In this document: positions 16,359 to 24,634 of the stretch, one piece after another
Position numbering within the stretch: position 1 is the first letter of the stretch
Layout of the letters: each line of letters starts with the position of its first letter
Source of the DNA: Nocardia lijiangensis NBRC 108240
GTDB taxonomy: Bacteria; Actinomycetota; Actinomycetes; Mycobacteriales; Mycobacteriaceae
NCBI RefSeq assembly: GCF_001613045.1
Contig: NZ_BDBP01000050.1
Span: 1-64,000 of the forward strand
Direction: 5' to 3'
Length of the DNA stretch: 64,000 nucleotides
Position numbers and translations under genes: made by a program
The notes under the pieces: model-generated
The model's database searches: none
What the model saw: only the letters and a program-made list of their open reading frames with translations
What the model was told of the DNA's origin: nothing

Positions 16359-17720
16359 ATGGCCACCGACGTGCTGACCCGTACCCGGGGACGCCTCGAC
16401 AAGTACTTCGGCGTCAGCCAGAACGGCTCGACGATGCGCCGCGAGGTGATGGCCGGCACGGTGACGTTCCTGGCCATGTCCTACATCCTCGCGGTCAATC
16501 CCGCGATCCTCGGTGACGAAGGCGCGCTGGGCGACAAGGGAATCCCGATGCAGGCGGTGTTCACCGCCACCGCCGTGGCCGCGCTGTTCGGCACCCTGGT
16601 GATGGGACTGTGGGCGCGGTATCCGATCGCCCTCGCGCCCGGTATGGGGCTCAATGCGTTCTTCGCGTTCTCGGTGGTGCTCGGCATGGGCATCCCGTGG
16701 CAGGTCGCGCTGTCAGGGACCTTTCTGTCCGGCGTCATCTTTTTCGTGCTGGCCGTCACCAAGGTCCGCGAGAAGATCCTCAATGCCATTCCGCTGCAAC
16801 TGAAGCTGGCGGTGGGCGCGGGTATCGGCATGTTCGTCGCGTTTCTCGGCCTGAAGAACGCGGGCATCGTCACTTCCAGCGAGGCGACCTTCGTCAAGCT
16901 GGGCGATTTCACCGCGGGCACCACCCTGCTCGCTCTGTTCGGCCTGCTGGTGACCGTGGTGTTCCTGGTCAAGGGCTGGCACGGCGCGGTGCTCTACGGC
17001 ATCGTGCTCACCGCGGGGCTCGGCATCGTCACCGGGCTGGTGGAGCTGCCGAGCGGCGTCGCGGCGCTGCCGCGCGGTCTCGACGAGACCTTCGGGCAGG
17101 CCATCATCCACCTGCCCGACGCGTTCACCGCGCAGATGGCTGTCGTCGTGCTGACCATGTTGTTCGTCGACTTCTTCGACGCCTCGGGCACGCTGATCGG
17201 CGTGGCCAACCAGGCCAGGCTGCTGGACATGGACGGCAAGCTGCCGCGCGCCGCGAGCGCGTTCGCCGCGGACTCGGTCGGCACCATGGCGGGCGCCGTC
17301 ATCGGCACCTCCACCACCACCGCCTACGTGGAATCCACGGCGGGCGTCTCGGCGGGCGGCCGGACCGGGTTGACCGCGGTGACAACGGCGGGCTGGTTCC
17401 TCCTCGCGATGTTCTGTTATCCGATCTTCGCGGTCGTCGCGGGCTCTCCCGAGGTGACCTCGCCCGCGCTGATCGTGGTCGGCATCCTGATGGCGCGCTC
17501 GCTCGGCGAGATCGACTGGAACAGGCTCGAGTACTCGGTGCCCGCGTTCATCACCATCGTGATGATGCCGCTGACCTATTCGATCGCCAACGGGCTGGCC
17601 ATGGGCATGATCTTCTACCCCGTGGTGATGGTCGCGCGCGGCCGGATCAAGGAAATCCATCCCGCCATGTGGGCGCTGCTGGTGATCTTCCTCGGCTATT
17701 TCTTCTTCTTGGCGGAGTAG
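16359..17720 (+). CDS. NCS2 family purine permease (AzgA/GhxP type)
   Basis: The 453-residue protein has about 12-14 hydrophobic helices and the AzgA-type NCS2 motifs: REVMAGTVTFLAMSYILAVNP in helix 1, LAPGMGLNAFFAFSVV in helix 3 and DFFDASGTLIGVANQ in helix 8, which carry the substrate-binding residues. AzgA members are proton symporters for adenine, guanine or hypoxanthine. The ATG at 16359 follows GGAG by eight bases. No purine riboswitch is evident in the 142-bp leader after glgP. Confidence 0.9.
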   Translation: MATDVLTRTRGRLDKYFGVSQNGSTMRREVMAGTVTFLAMSYILAVNPAILGDEGALGDKGIPMQAVFTATAVAALFGTLVMGLWARYPIALAPGMGLNAFFAFSVVLGMGIPWQVALSGTFLSGVIFFVLAVTKVREKILNAIPLQLKLAVGAGIGMFVAFLGLKNAGIVTSSEATFVKLGDFTAGTTLLALFGLLVTVVFLVKGWHGAVLYGIVLTAGLGIVTGLVELPSGVAALPRGLDETFGQAIIHLPDAFTAQMAVVVLTMLFVDFFDASGTLIGVANQARLLDMDGKLPRAASAFAADSVGTMAGAVIGTSTTTAYVESTAGVSAGGRTGLTAVTTAGWFLLAMFCYPIFAVVAGSPEVTSPALIVVGILMARSLGEIDWNRLEYSVPAFITIVMMPLTYSIANGLAMGMIFYPVVMVARGRIKEIHPAMWALLVIFLGYFFFLAE

Positions 17721-17764
17721 CCGGAATGGATCCCGTGAACGCAGGGTTGGGACGAACTGTGCGA

Positions 17765-17786
17765 TAATCGGACCGCGGTCCGATTA
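17765..17786. promoter_or_regulatory. 22-bp perfect palindrome upstream of doxX-like gene
   Basis: TAATCGGACCG (17765-17775) is followed directly by its reverse complement CGGTCCGATTA (17776-17786). It lies 55 bp before the DoxX start and 44 bp after the permease stop. Perfect symmetry of this length indicates an operator for a dimeric repressor; no regulator gene is adjacent. Confidence 0.75.
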
Positions 17787-17841
17787 GTTGCCGAAACTGA
17801 CGATCGTGTCCAGTACCAGCTTGCAGGGATGAGGAACCAGC

Positions 17842-18384
17842 ATGACCACGAACTCCACGGCTGTGCCGAGTATCAAGACCACCAGCCCGCTCGACGGCGT
17901 CTCGAGCGATATCGGGCTGCTGATCCTGCGGGTCGTCTTCGGCGGCCTGCTCTCGGCGCACGGCGCACAGAAGCTGTTCGGATGGTTCTCCGGCTACGGG
18001 CTCGAGGCCACTCAGGCGAGTTTCGAGAAGATGGGCTACAACCCGGGCGAACTGTTCGGCACCCTGGCCGGTCTGACCGAGATCGTCGGCGGTCTGATGT
18101 TGGTTGCCGGTGTGCTCACCCCGCTGGCGGCGGCCATCGTGCTCGGCACCATGCTCAACGCGATCAACGCCACCTGGGGCCCCGGCCTGTTCGGGCAGGG
18201 CGGCTGGGAGATGGCGTTGCTCTTCGGCACCGTGGCCGCCACGCTGGGCTTTACCGGGCCGGGCAAGTTCTCGCTGGACGCCGGACGTCCGTGGGAGCGC
18301 AAGGGTTTCGTGTGGGGTGCGGGCGCGGTGGTGCTCGCCGTTGCCACCGGTGTTCTCACGCTGATCCTCAAATGGGTGCTCTGA
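17842..18384 (+). CDS. DoxX family membrane protein
   Basis: The 180-residue protein has four hydrophobic helices and the DoxX signature (LLILRVVFGGLLSAHGAQKLFGWF; GTLAGLTEIVGGLMLVAG). DoxX relatives take part in redox control at the membrane; in mycobacteria a DoxX protein associates with superoxide dismutase and a thiol oxidoreductase. No such partners are adjacent here. The ATG at 17842 has GAGGAA at 17829-17834. Expression is probably controlled through the perfect palindrome upstream, and a strong terminator follows. Confidence 0.88.
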   Translation: MTTNSTAVPSIKTTSPLDGVSSDIGLLILRVVFGGLLSAHGAQKLFGWFSGYGLEATQASFEKMGYNPGELFGTLAGLTEIVGGLMLVAGVLTPLAAAIVLGTMLNAINATWGPGLFGQGGWEMALLFGTVAATLGFTGPGKFSLDAGRPWERKGFVWGAGAVVLAVATGVLTLILKWVL

Positions 18385-18400
18385 GTGCAGCGCTGACAAG

Positions 18401-18430
18401 GCGGCGCGGTGATTTCGATCGCCGCGCCGC
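18401..18430 (+). terminator. Rho-independent terminator after doxX-like gene
   Basis: A 13-bp stem (18401-18413 with 18418-18430, one T-G wobble) closed by TTCG is followed by TTTTCGTTT. This is a textbook intrinsic terminator 17 bp after the stop codon. Confidence 0.9.
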
Positions 18431-18505
18431 TTTTCGTTTGTCACACCTCGGGGTGCCGCGTCGTCTTCTAGGTGCGGCCCGAGTAGAGATTCAGGAGAGA
18501 GACAG

Positions 18506-18901
18506 ATGACCATCGAGATCAGCAACCCCGCCGAACTGCACGACCCGACCGGATTCGGCTACAGCCACGTCGCGCGGGTGTCCGGCGAGCTGGTCCTCAT
18601 TGCAGGCCAGTACGACTCCGACGCCGAAGGGCACACCACCACCGCGGACTTCGCGGGCCAGGTGGACCGGGCCTTCGCCAACCTCGGCATCGCCCTGCGC
18701 TCGGCGGGGCTGGACTACGCGGACGTGGCCCAGCTGCGCACCTTCATCGTCGAGCACGACCTGGACAAGCTCACGGTGCTGGGCAAGAAGATCGCCGAGA
18801 TCTGGGGCGAGCGGCCGCCGACGCAGACGCTGCTCGGGGTCGCGGCGCTGGCGCTGCCCGGCATGCTCTTCGAGGTGGACGCGCTGGCGGTGCGGGGCTG
18901 A
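18506..18901 (+). CDS. RidA family protein
   Basis: The 131-residue protein belongs to the YjgF/YER057c/UK114 family, whose trimeric members hydrolyse reactive enamines and imines such as 2-aminoacrylate. Conserved features include LVLIAGQYDSDAEG, FANLGIALRSAGLDYADVAQLRTFIV and LPGMLFEVDALA. The catalytic Arg of true RidA, normally in a C-terminal R-x-x-V-E context, is not clear (the tail reads PGMLFEVDALAV), so it may be a Rid subfamily member with another role. AGGAGAG upstream supports the ATG at 18506. Confidence 0.87.
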   Translation: MTIEISNPAELHDPTGFGYSHVARVSGELVLIAGQYDSDAEGHTTTADFAGQVDRAFANLGIALRSAGLDYADVAQLRTFIVEHDLDKLTVLGKKIAEIWGERPPTQTLLGVAALALPGMLFEVDALAVRG

Positions 18902-18908
18902 GTCGCGG

Positions 18909-18941
18909 GGCCGGGCGGGTGCCGTGCGTGTCCGCCCGGCC
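18909..18941 (+). terminator. GC-rich hairpin after ridA-like gene
   Basis: GGCCGGGCGG (18909-18918) pairs with CCGCCCGGCC (18932-18941), a 10-bp GC stem just after the RidA stop. There is no T-run, so it may be a factor-assisted or weak terminator. Confidence 0.6.
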
Positions 18942-18975
18942 TGGGCTCTCGCTGCGGCCATGCCGCGAGCGTATC

Positions 18976-19053
18976 GACGGAGTATGTCCGGCTGCGCCCA
19001 TAGGCTTCGACTGCGCTGCGGCCGACGGACTCCGTCCGGCTGAGCCCACTAGG
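18976..19053. repeat. Pair of imperfect direct repeats, about 29 bp
   Basis: Copies at 18976-19004 and 19024-19053 share GACGGA, GTCCGGCTG and GCCCA-TAGG. The second copy abuts the start of the SUMF1-like gene and supplies a possible TAGGAT box (19050-19055). Confidence 0.5.
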
Positions 19054-19058
19054 ATCGA

Positions 19059-19721
19059 ATGTTCGTGAGCGTGGGTATCGAGCTGGTGGCCGTCGCGGCA
19101 GGCCGGGTGACGTTGTCGGACCGGCGCACCGAGAAGAGCTGGTCGGTCGAGCTCGCGCCGTACCGGATCGGCTCGGTCGCCGTCACGCAAGCGCAGTACG
19201 CGTCGGTCACCGGTCTGCGGCCGAGCTCTGTTGCGGGGGATCGGCTTCCGGTGGAAGGCGTTTCGTGGGCCGACGCGATCGGCTTCTGCAACGCGCTCTC
19301 GGAACGGGAGGGGCTCGCGCCCGTCTATCGCGTGGACGGGCCCGCCGTGGAATGGGATGTCTCCGCAGCGGGGTATCGGTTGCCCACTGAGGCCGAATGG
19401 GAATTCGCCTGCCGCGCCGGAACTTCCGGTCCTCGCTACGGCGACCTCGACGAGATCGCCTGGTATCGCGACAATTCCGGCGGGCACGTGCACGAGGTCG
19501 GCGGGAAATCGCCCAATGCCTGGGGGCTGTACGACATGCTCGGCAACACCTGGGATTGGTGCTGGGACGTCTACGACGCCGAGGTGTACGGGGAGTACCG
19601 GGTGTTGCGCGGGGGCGGGTGGTCCGATCAGCACTGGAGTTGCCGTGCGTCGGTGCGGCGGCGGAGTCACCCGACGTTTCGGATCGATGATGTGGGGTTC
19701 CGGGTCGCCCGGTCCAGGTAG
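19059..19721 (+). CDS. SUMF1/FGE-fold protein lacking the catalytic cysteine pair
   Basis: The 220-residue protein has the formylglycine-generating-enzyme fold: GSVAVTQAQYASVTG near the N-terminus, YRLPTEAEWEFACRAG, NAWGLYDMLGNTWDWCWD and VLRGGGWSDQHWSCRASVRRR-HPTFRIDDVGFRV. Genuine sulfatase-activating FGE has two Cys spaced by four residues near the C-terminus; here only the one in WSCRAS is present, so sulfatase maturation is unlikely. SUMF1 domains without that pair occur as carbohydrate- or peptide-binding modules and in EgtB-like enzymes. It lies 66 bp upstream of a Ser/Thr kinase gene, a common genomic pairing for this fold. GTG at 19065 is an alternative start. Confidence 0.82.
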   Translation: MFVSVGIELVAVAAGRVTLSDRRTEKSWSVELAPYRIGSVAVTQAQYASVTGLRPSSVAGDRLPVEGVSWADAIGFCNALSEREGLAPVYRVDGPAVEWDVSAAGYRLPTEAEWEFACRAGTSGPRYGDLDEIAWYRDNSGGHVHEVGGKSPNAWGLYDMLGNTWDWCWDVYDAEVYGEYRVLRGGGWSDQHWSCRASVRRRSHPTFRIDDVGFRVARSR

Positions 19722-19787
19722 TCGCGTCCGTGCCGGGTGCACTAGCATCGGCTCGCTTGCCGGTCGACGGACGAAGGAGGGGGCGGC

Positions 19788-21422
19788 ATGCTGCACGAGG
19801 GGGAGGTCTTCGCGGGCTACGTCATCGAACGGCAGCTCGGTCGCGGCGGGATGGGCTCGGTGTATCTCGCCAAGCATCCTCGGCTGCCGCGGCGTACCGC
19901 GCTGAAGCTGCTGAACCGGGAGATGTTCGCCGACAACGAGATTCGGGCCAGATTCGAGCGCGAAGCCGATCTCGTCGCGCAATTGGACCACCCGAACATC
20001 GTCACCGTCTACGACCGTGGGGTCGAGGATTCGCAGCTGTGGATCTCGATGCAATATGTCGACGGTTCCGATGCCGCCGAGGTCGAACCGAACTCGCTCG
20101 CGCCCGACCGCGCCGTCCGGATCGTCGCCGAAACCGCCAAGGCGCTGGACTATGCGCACGGCATGGGCATCCTGCACCGCGACGTCAAACCCGCCAACAT
20201 TCTGCTGGCTCGCGCGGGCATGGACCAGGAGCGGGTTTTACTCACCGACTTCGGCATCGCGCGTTTGCGTGACGACGCGGGCCACCTCACCCAGACCGGC
20301 ACCTTCACCGCCACGCTCACCTACGCCTCCCCGGAACAGCTCACCGGCGCGCCGCTCGACGGCCGCACCGACCAGTACTCGCTGGCCTGCACGCTGTACT
20401 GGCTGCTGGCGGGCGTGGTGCCGTTCGAATCCGCCAATCCGGCGGTCGTCATCCAAGGCCACCTACAACAGCCGCCGCCCCCGCTGAGCAGCATTCGCCA
20501 CGGGCTGCCTCCTGCGCTGGACGGTGTCCTGGCGAAGGCGTTGTCGAAGCGCGCCGACGAAAGATTCGGCAATTGTCTGGAATTCGCCGAAGCGGCGCGG
20601 CAGGCGCTGGCCGGAGTGTGGACCGGAGGTGCGGCGATGACACCGCCCCGGCCGTACTTCGCGGCCGCGCCCGTGCCGCACGGGCGGGTTGCGTCAACAC
20701 CCGTTCTGCCACAGAGCATTCCAGCGCCGATGGGGTACGGACATGCCCCTCCGGCGCCGATGGCACACCGGCCGGTCGGAGCTTCGCACGGCGGCATGAT
20801 GCCCATGGGCGCACCGCGGCAACGGCGCTCGCCACTCGTGCTTCTCGCCGTCCTATGCGCCGTCGCGGTTCTCGCCATCGGCGGTGTCGTCGTCGCGGTG
20901 GTGCTCACCAGCTCGAAGAGCTCCGCCGACGTCGACCTCATCCACCAGGAATTTCCCGGCATGGTGCCCGCCGAGCGCTTCGGCGCCGGCTTCCGCAACG
21001 CACGGTGCGACAAACGAACCACCCAGATCGTGGAAACCTCCAACCTGCAACAGCGCCCGAACTTCGGCAATTGGGCCGAAGTCTGGCTCTGCTACAGCGG
21101 CGACGGCGTCGGCCCCAAGAGCCTCAACCCGCCCTACTACGAGTTCTACCGGTACCCCTCCGCCGCCGACGCTCGCGCGGTTGTCGCGAGTCTCCCCGCC
21201 AACAAGCGCTCCGAGGACGCACACGGCTCGAAGACCTACACCAACTACACCCTCGACCGCCAGGACAGCGGCTTCACCTACACCCGCATCGTCACTGTCT
21301 TCACCGGCGACGCCGACCGCGAAACCCTTCTCATGTACACCCACAGCATGGAAGGTTCCCTCCACCTCGACCTGGACGGTGTGCGGAAATGGTGGCGGGA
21401 AGCGCCGCTCTCGGCGCCGTAA
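19788..21422 (+). CDS. Transmembrane serine/threonine protein kinase (Pkn type)
   Basis: The 544-residue kinase has a complete catalytic domain (about residues 10-275): glycine loop GRGGMGSVYLAK, ATP-binding Lys in TALKLL, catalytic HRDVKPANILL, DFGIARL and substrate loop TYASPEQL. A Pro/Met/Ala-rich juxtamembrane segment (about 285-345), one transmembrane helix (about 350-375) and a C-terminal domain of about 165 residues outside the membrane follow. The outer domain has two Cys (ARCDKRT, WLCYSG) that could form a disulfide and is not a PASTA repeat. AAGGAGGGGG before the ATG is a strong ribosome binding site. The likely inner partners are unknown; the SUMF1-like protein is the nearest candidate. 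Confidence 0.94.
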   Translation: MLHEGEVFAGYVIERQLGRGGMGSVYLAKHPRLPRRTALKLLNREMFADNEIRARFEREADLVAQLDHPNIVTVYDRGVEDSQLWISMQYVDGSDAAEVEPNSLAPDRAVRIVAETAKALDYAHGMGILHRDVKPANILLARAGMDQERVLLTDFGIARLRDDAGHLTQTGTFTATLTYASPEQLTGAPLDGRTDQYSLACTLYWLLAGVVPFESANPAVVIQGHLQQPPPPLSSIRHGLPPALDGVLAKALSKRADERFGNCLEFAEAARQALAGVWTGGAAMTPPRPYFAAAPVPHGRVASTPVLPQSIPAPMGYGHAPPAPMAHRPVGASHGGMMPMGAPRQRRSPLVLLAVLCAVAVLAIGGVVVAVVLTSSKSSADVDLIHQEFPGMVPAERFGAGFRNARCDKRTTQIVETSNLQQRPNFGNWAEVWLCYSGDGVGPKSLNPPYYEFYRYPSAADARAVVASLPANKRSEDAHGSKTYTNYTLDRQDSGFTYTRIVTVFTGDADRETLLMYTHSMEGSLHLDLDGVRKWWREAPLSAP

Positions 21423-21467
21423 CCAGGCACCCTCGGGATGTGGTTCATACCTCCTGGCCGCCCGGGA

Positions 21468-22037
21468 TCACCTTCCGAGATACACCACGACACCCGCGAC
21501 GATCATTGCCGCGAACAACGCCACGATCACCCAGCTGAAACGCATCCAGTTGAGCGCGGGCCAGCGTTTCGGCTCCGCGCCGATCACACCCTGGTAGTAC
21601 TGGAGACCAGGCGACCGGTAGTAAACCGGCGTCTGCGCGCCGGGATGCACCGGCACCTCGACCACCGCCTGCCCCATGTCCTCCCACCACACCCGGTTGA
21701 TGGTCCACCGCACCCATGCCGCTGGCCGCCGAGTACGGACCTCCACCGTATAGCGACCGGGCTGGGCGGGGATGTGCGTCTCACCCCAGCTGGTATCCGG
21801 TATTTCGTTGCCGTTCACCAGGATTCGAGGACCGGTCGAGCCGTAGGCGAAAGCCAGCGGCCACGGCCGATAGTACTGGGCATCGACCCGGATGCCCGTC
21901 GGGCCCGGCTCCGGACGATAGGCCGCGAGCGGGTCCGGCGGTGCGGTAGGCAACATCCTCCACCTGTTCCGCGGACCACCCGGTAGACCGTCTGCCGCGC
22001 GATCCAGCCGCGCCTCATCCGAATGCTGTTTACGCAC
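21468..22037 (-). CDS. C-terminally anchored membrane protein, function unknown
   Basis: The 189-residue product has a Pro-rich N-terminal region, a beta-rich domain (IRVDAQYYRPWPLAFAYG; ILVNGNEIPDTSWGETHIPA; GRYTVEVRTR) and one C-terminal hydrophobic helix (FSWVIVALFAAMIVAGVVVYL). The topology suggests a C-terminal anchor with the main domain in the cytoplasm, unless it is inserted the other way. The GTG at 22037 is chosen because GAGAGGAAG lies six bases upstream; an ATG at 22058 would place this site inside the gene. It is convergent to the kinase gene. Confidence 0.75.
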   Translation of the reverse strand: MRKQHSDEARLDRAADGLPGGPRNRWRMLPTAPPDPLAAYRPEPGPTGIRVDAQYYRPWPLAFAYGSTGPRILVNGNEIPDTSWGETHIPAQPGRYTVEVRTRRPAAWVRWTINRVWWEDMGQAVVEVPVHPGAQTPVYYRSPGLQYYQGVIGAEPKRWPALNWMRFSWVIVALFAAMIVAGVVVYLGR

Positions 22038-22079
22038 AGCGATCTTCCTCTCATGCACCGACCAGCGGTTCGACTCCGG

Positions 22080-22259
22080 CTAGGCAGGTTGCGGTTGCGG
22101 CTGTCCCTTCGCCGAGTCTTCCGCGATCCCGGTGATGACGGCCGTGAGGGCGTCTTTGAAGGGACCCATATCCTTCAGTGCCGCAAGCATTTTAACGATC
22201 AGCATGGAAACCTTCACCGAGTCGCGGGCGATCCGCTGATCATTCGACGCCGTTCCCAC
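22080..22259 (-). CDS. Small helical protein of 59 residues, unrecognised
   Basis: A GTG at 22259 opens a 59-codon frame ending at TAG 22082-22080. The product is amphipathic and probably helical (IARDSVKVSMLIVKMLAALKDMG) with a QPQPQP tail, unlike the Arg-rich shadows of this genome. It lies 42 bp upstream of, and parallel to, the C-anchored membrane protein gene, so they could be cotranscribed. No good ribosome binding site is seen. It may be a real small gene or the C-terminal remnant of a longer one. Confidence 0.45.
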   Translation of the reverse strand: MGTASNDQRIARDSVKVSMLIVKMLAALKDMGPFKDALTAVITGIAEDSAKGQPQPQPA

Positions 22260-22623
22260 GGCCGAATTCTGGACGTGGAGTACGCTTTCGGCGGATCACT
22301 AGGGGGTGACTGCAGTGGCGGGGTGGACTGTCAACTCGACGGTGGGGCAGATAGGCGCCCGAGGTAGTCCGGCTCCGCGTCCAAATCCGTGGCTGGTCCG
22401 CTCTACTGCCATTGAGCTGTCGCTGCCCCACTAGTCCGAGAAGTCCACCCTGGCACCGAAATCCGGTTTGCGGACTCACGTCTCTCCCTGCTGGCGCCGA
22501 TTCGAGGTGTCGCAGCGATCGGCCGCTCAGCCGCAGCGTCCGACTCGCCAGCGTTCCGGCCGCAATGTACGGGCCTTCGCCGGAACAGGCCGGTTCTCGC
22601 CCGACCTCACAGGAAGTCAGAGA
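22260..22623. other. Gap of about 360 bp with no convincing gene
   Basis: Only short, low-quality frames are present. One of 39 codons (GTG 22315, AGGGGG eight bases upstream, stop at 22432-22434) has a usable ribosome binding site but a composition I cannot tell from chance. Together with the truncated gene that follows, the stretch looks like decayed sequence. Confidence 0.4.
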
Positions 22624-22707
22624 ATGTCCTACGAATTCAAGGTCACCCCGGATGGCATCGACAAGGCGGCGGACCAGGAACGTAACCAACGGGGCCGGCT
22701 CCAGTGA
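22624..22707 (+). CDS. 27-residue peptide, possible truncated WXG/ESX-type N-terminus
   Basis: The ATG at 22624 has a good ribosome binding site (AGGAAG, eight bases upstream) and encodes MSYEFKVTPDGIDKAADQE plus eight residues. The beginning resembles the first helix of small WXG100-type proteins. Its TGA overlaps the GTG of the next gene (GTGA), so translation of the downstream membrane protein may be coupled to it. It could be a truncated substrate gene kept as a translation leader. Confidence 0.5.
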   Translation: MSYEFKVTPDGIDKAADQERNQRGRLQ

Positions 22708-23474
22708 GACGACTGAGAATGATCGGTGACCGCTTGATCGGTGACCAGTACCGCCCCAATAGTGGTGACTTCGAAGCGGACCCGCTACCGCCTGCTCCGA
22801 TGGTGTACCAGCGGCCGTGGACACACGAGAACGATGTGACGATCCGGCTGCGCCGGTGCCGGGACCCGTTGCCGAATACCCGTGCCCTCTGGATGAAGAA
22901 GGACCCTCCGCTACGCGTCGAACCACTCGAACTGGAAGTCGCGCAACCGCTGCCCGACGTGTGTCCCGGGCATGGCCGTCCGGCGGTGTCGCGAAGCCAC
23001 GTGCGAGCCTGTTTCTACGACACCGACCTGCATCCCCGGTTTCATCGCACAGCGGCCGAACGAGGTATCGGCAAGGCCTTGCGGACGGGAAGCAGCGAAA
23101 TCGCGCCTGTTTCGACGATTCTCGTCGGCGAGTGGCCCGTCTGTGACCGATGCGTCCGCACCGCCCGGCGATACCGCTGGCTCGCCCGCTCACTGCTGTT
23201 GCTGATGGCCGCCAATCTCGTCGCTGTGGTGGTGGTCAGCGTGGCGAACATCGATCCTCTGCTCATCCCGCTGGTCCTCGCACTGTTCCCGGGTTCGCTT
23301 CTGGGTCTGGTGTTGTTCTTTCACCTGGCCAACAAGAGTGCCCAGCGGGTGACCTACCGCCCCATCTATGACGAGAGGTTCGCCTTCGTCCAAGCTCACG
23401 CCCGATTCCGGGCGGCGATCGAACAAGACCCGCGCTATCGTCCTCCGCTCGACAAAGAGCCCGACACACCATGA
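22704..23474 (+). CDS. Two-helix membrane protein, function unknown
   Basis: The 256-residue product has a polar N-terminal half with four dispersed Cys (RRCRDP, PDVCPGHG, RACFYD, CDRC), then two adjacent hydrophobic helices (ARSLLLLMAANLVAVVVVSV and LLIPLVLALFPGSLLGLVLFF) and a polar tail. The Cys pattern could bind metal. The start may be GTG 22704, overlapping the preceding 27-codon frame, or ATG 22719 (MIGDRL). I do not recognise the family. It lies upstream of the DUF3558 lipoprotein and may belong to the same secretion-linked locus. Confidence 0.7.
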   Translation: MRRLRMIGDRLIGDQYRPNSGDFEADPLPPAPMVYQRPWTHENDVTIRLRRCRDPLPNTRALWMKKDPPLRVEPLELEVAQPLPDVCPGHGRPAVSRSHVRACFYDTDLHPRFHRTAAERGIGKALRTGSSEIAPVSTILVGEWPVCDRCVRTARRYRWLARSLLLLMAANLVAVVVVSVANIDPLLIPLVLALFPGSLLGLVLFFHLANKSAQRVTYRPIYDERFAFVQAHARFRAAIEQDPRYRPPLDKEPDTP

Positions 23475-23617
23475 TCAGCGGCAGTGGTGGCGGGGAAGCG
23501 CCGCTCTCGTGAGCTGTTGGTCGCTTGGTTGCGGTCGGATAAGCTGAGCGGCAACCGAGGGGGATCCGGCGCGTCGAACTGCTGGCTGGGTGCTCCGCAT
23601 CGAGCATCAGGAGAATC

Positions 23618-24196
23618 ATGCGAGCGAGCGCTGTGAGTTCGAGGGGTTTGGTGGCGTTGTTCGCCGGGGTTGCGTTGGTGGGGGCTGTGGTTGGGTGCTC
23701 GTCGGTGGTGGATGGGAATGCGCGTACCGAGGGGGCGGGGAGTCCGACCAATGGTGAGCGGTCGGTGAAGTTCAATCCGTGCACCGAGTTGTCGGCCGAT
23801 GCGTTGCGGGCTATCAAGGTTGATCCGGGTTCCAAGGACACTGTCACAGACCCTCCGACGGGTCCCGCTGCATGGCGGATCTGCCAGTGGAGATCGACCG
23901 AGGGGCCTTATCAGGTTTCGGTAGCATCGTCAACCCGCCCGCAAGAGGATGTTCGTAGAAATGAAACGGTCACCGACTTCCAGCCGGTCACGATCGGCGC
24001 TCGGTCGGGCCTTACGTATCGAGACAAGACGGACCCCGACCAGCTGATCTGTTACGTCAGCATGCCATCCCAGGACGGCATGTTCAACGTTGTTGTCGCG
24101 TGGCACTACAGCGAGCGAAAGTCGATATCTCAGGCACCCCCATGCGATCTCGCTATACGTCATGCGAAGGCGATCGAGCCCTTTCTGCCGAACTGA
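23618..24196 (+). CDS. DUF3558 family lipoprotein
   Basis: The 192-residue protein has a lipoprotein signal (GLVALFAGVALVGAVVGCSS) with a predicted lipid-modified Cys at about residue 27, followed by the DUF3558 domain (KFNPCTELSADALRAI, RICQWRS, LICYVSMP, PPCDLAIRHA), with cysteines that probably form disulfides. DUF3558 lipoproteins are common in Nocardia and Mycobacterium, often near type VII secretion-associated genes. The ATG at 23618 has AGGAG upstream (CATCAGGAGAATC). It is 36 bp upstream of the next helical protein gene, suggesting an operon to about 26676. Confidence 0.88.
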   Translation: MRASAVSSRGLVALFAGVALVGAVVGCSSVVDGNARTEGAGSPTNGERSVKFNPCTELSADALRAIKVDPGSKDTVTDPPTGPAAWRICQWRSTEGPYQVSVASSTRPQEDVRRNETVTDFQPVTIGARSGLTYRDKTDPDQLICYVSMPSQDGMFNVVVAWHYSERKSISQAPPCDLAIRHAKAIEPFLPN

Positions 24197-24232
24197 ATTT
24201 GGTGGAAGTGTTCAGTAGAGAGGACCAATCAG

Positions 24233-24631
24233 GTGAGTGACGAACCTGGGGCTCAGATGCAACTGCAGTCGGCGCAGTGGAAGACTTTGAAGCAACAGGC
24301 TGAATCCGGTGAGTTGCGGATGGATGCCGAGATCGGTCGAGAACTGGCCGGCCACGCTGAGAAGATGATCAAGGCGCTCGATGTGCTCGTAGTCCAGGCG
24401 CGATTGCTCTCCTACTTGGGTGGATTCGGCACTTTGAGTTCGGCAAAGGCATTGCAAGACAAGTTTTCTACCAAGGCGCTGGGCGGTGATGACGCAGCGG
24501 TCACGCGGCTCGGGCAAAGCATCGAAGTACTGACGCTGATGAAAGAGACCTACGAGCTGGCGGCAAAGACACTGTCCGAGACCGACCAAGCGAATGCGCA
24601 GCAGCTCTCGCAGCAGGGCCAGGAGTGGTGA
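24233..24631 (+). CDS. Small helical type VII secretion-associated protein
   Basis: The 132-residue product is almost entirely helical with no transmembrane segment, Cys or signal peptide, and ends QGQEW. It looks like an ESX substrate-family or Esp-type protein that pairs with the next gene product, but it has no clear WxG motif and no YxxxD/E export signal. GTG at 24233 (MSDEPGAQ) is preceded by AGAGAGGA. The stop is 3 nt from the next ATG, which implies coexpression and probably complex formation. Confidence 0.75.
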   Translation: MSDEPGAQMQLQSAQWKTLKQQAESGELRMDAEIGRELAGHAEKMIKALDVLVVQARLLSYLGGFGTLSSAKALQDKFSTKALGGDDAAVTRLGQSIEVLTLMKETYELAAKTLSETDQANAQQLSQQGQEW

Positions 24632-24634
24632 GTG

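Noticed and set aside
22315..22434. 39-codon frame with an AGGGGG site
   Set aside because: The product has no recognisable features and cannot be told from chance; kept only as a note in the gap entry.
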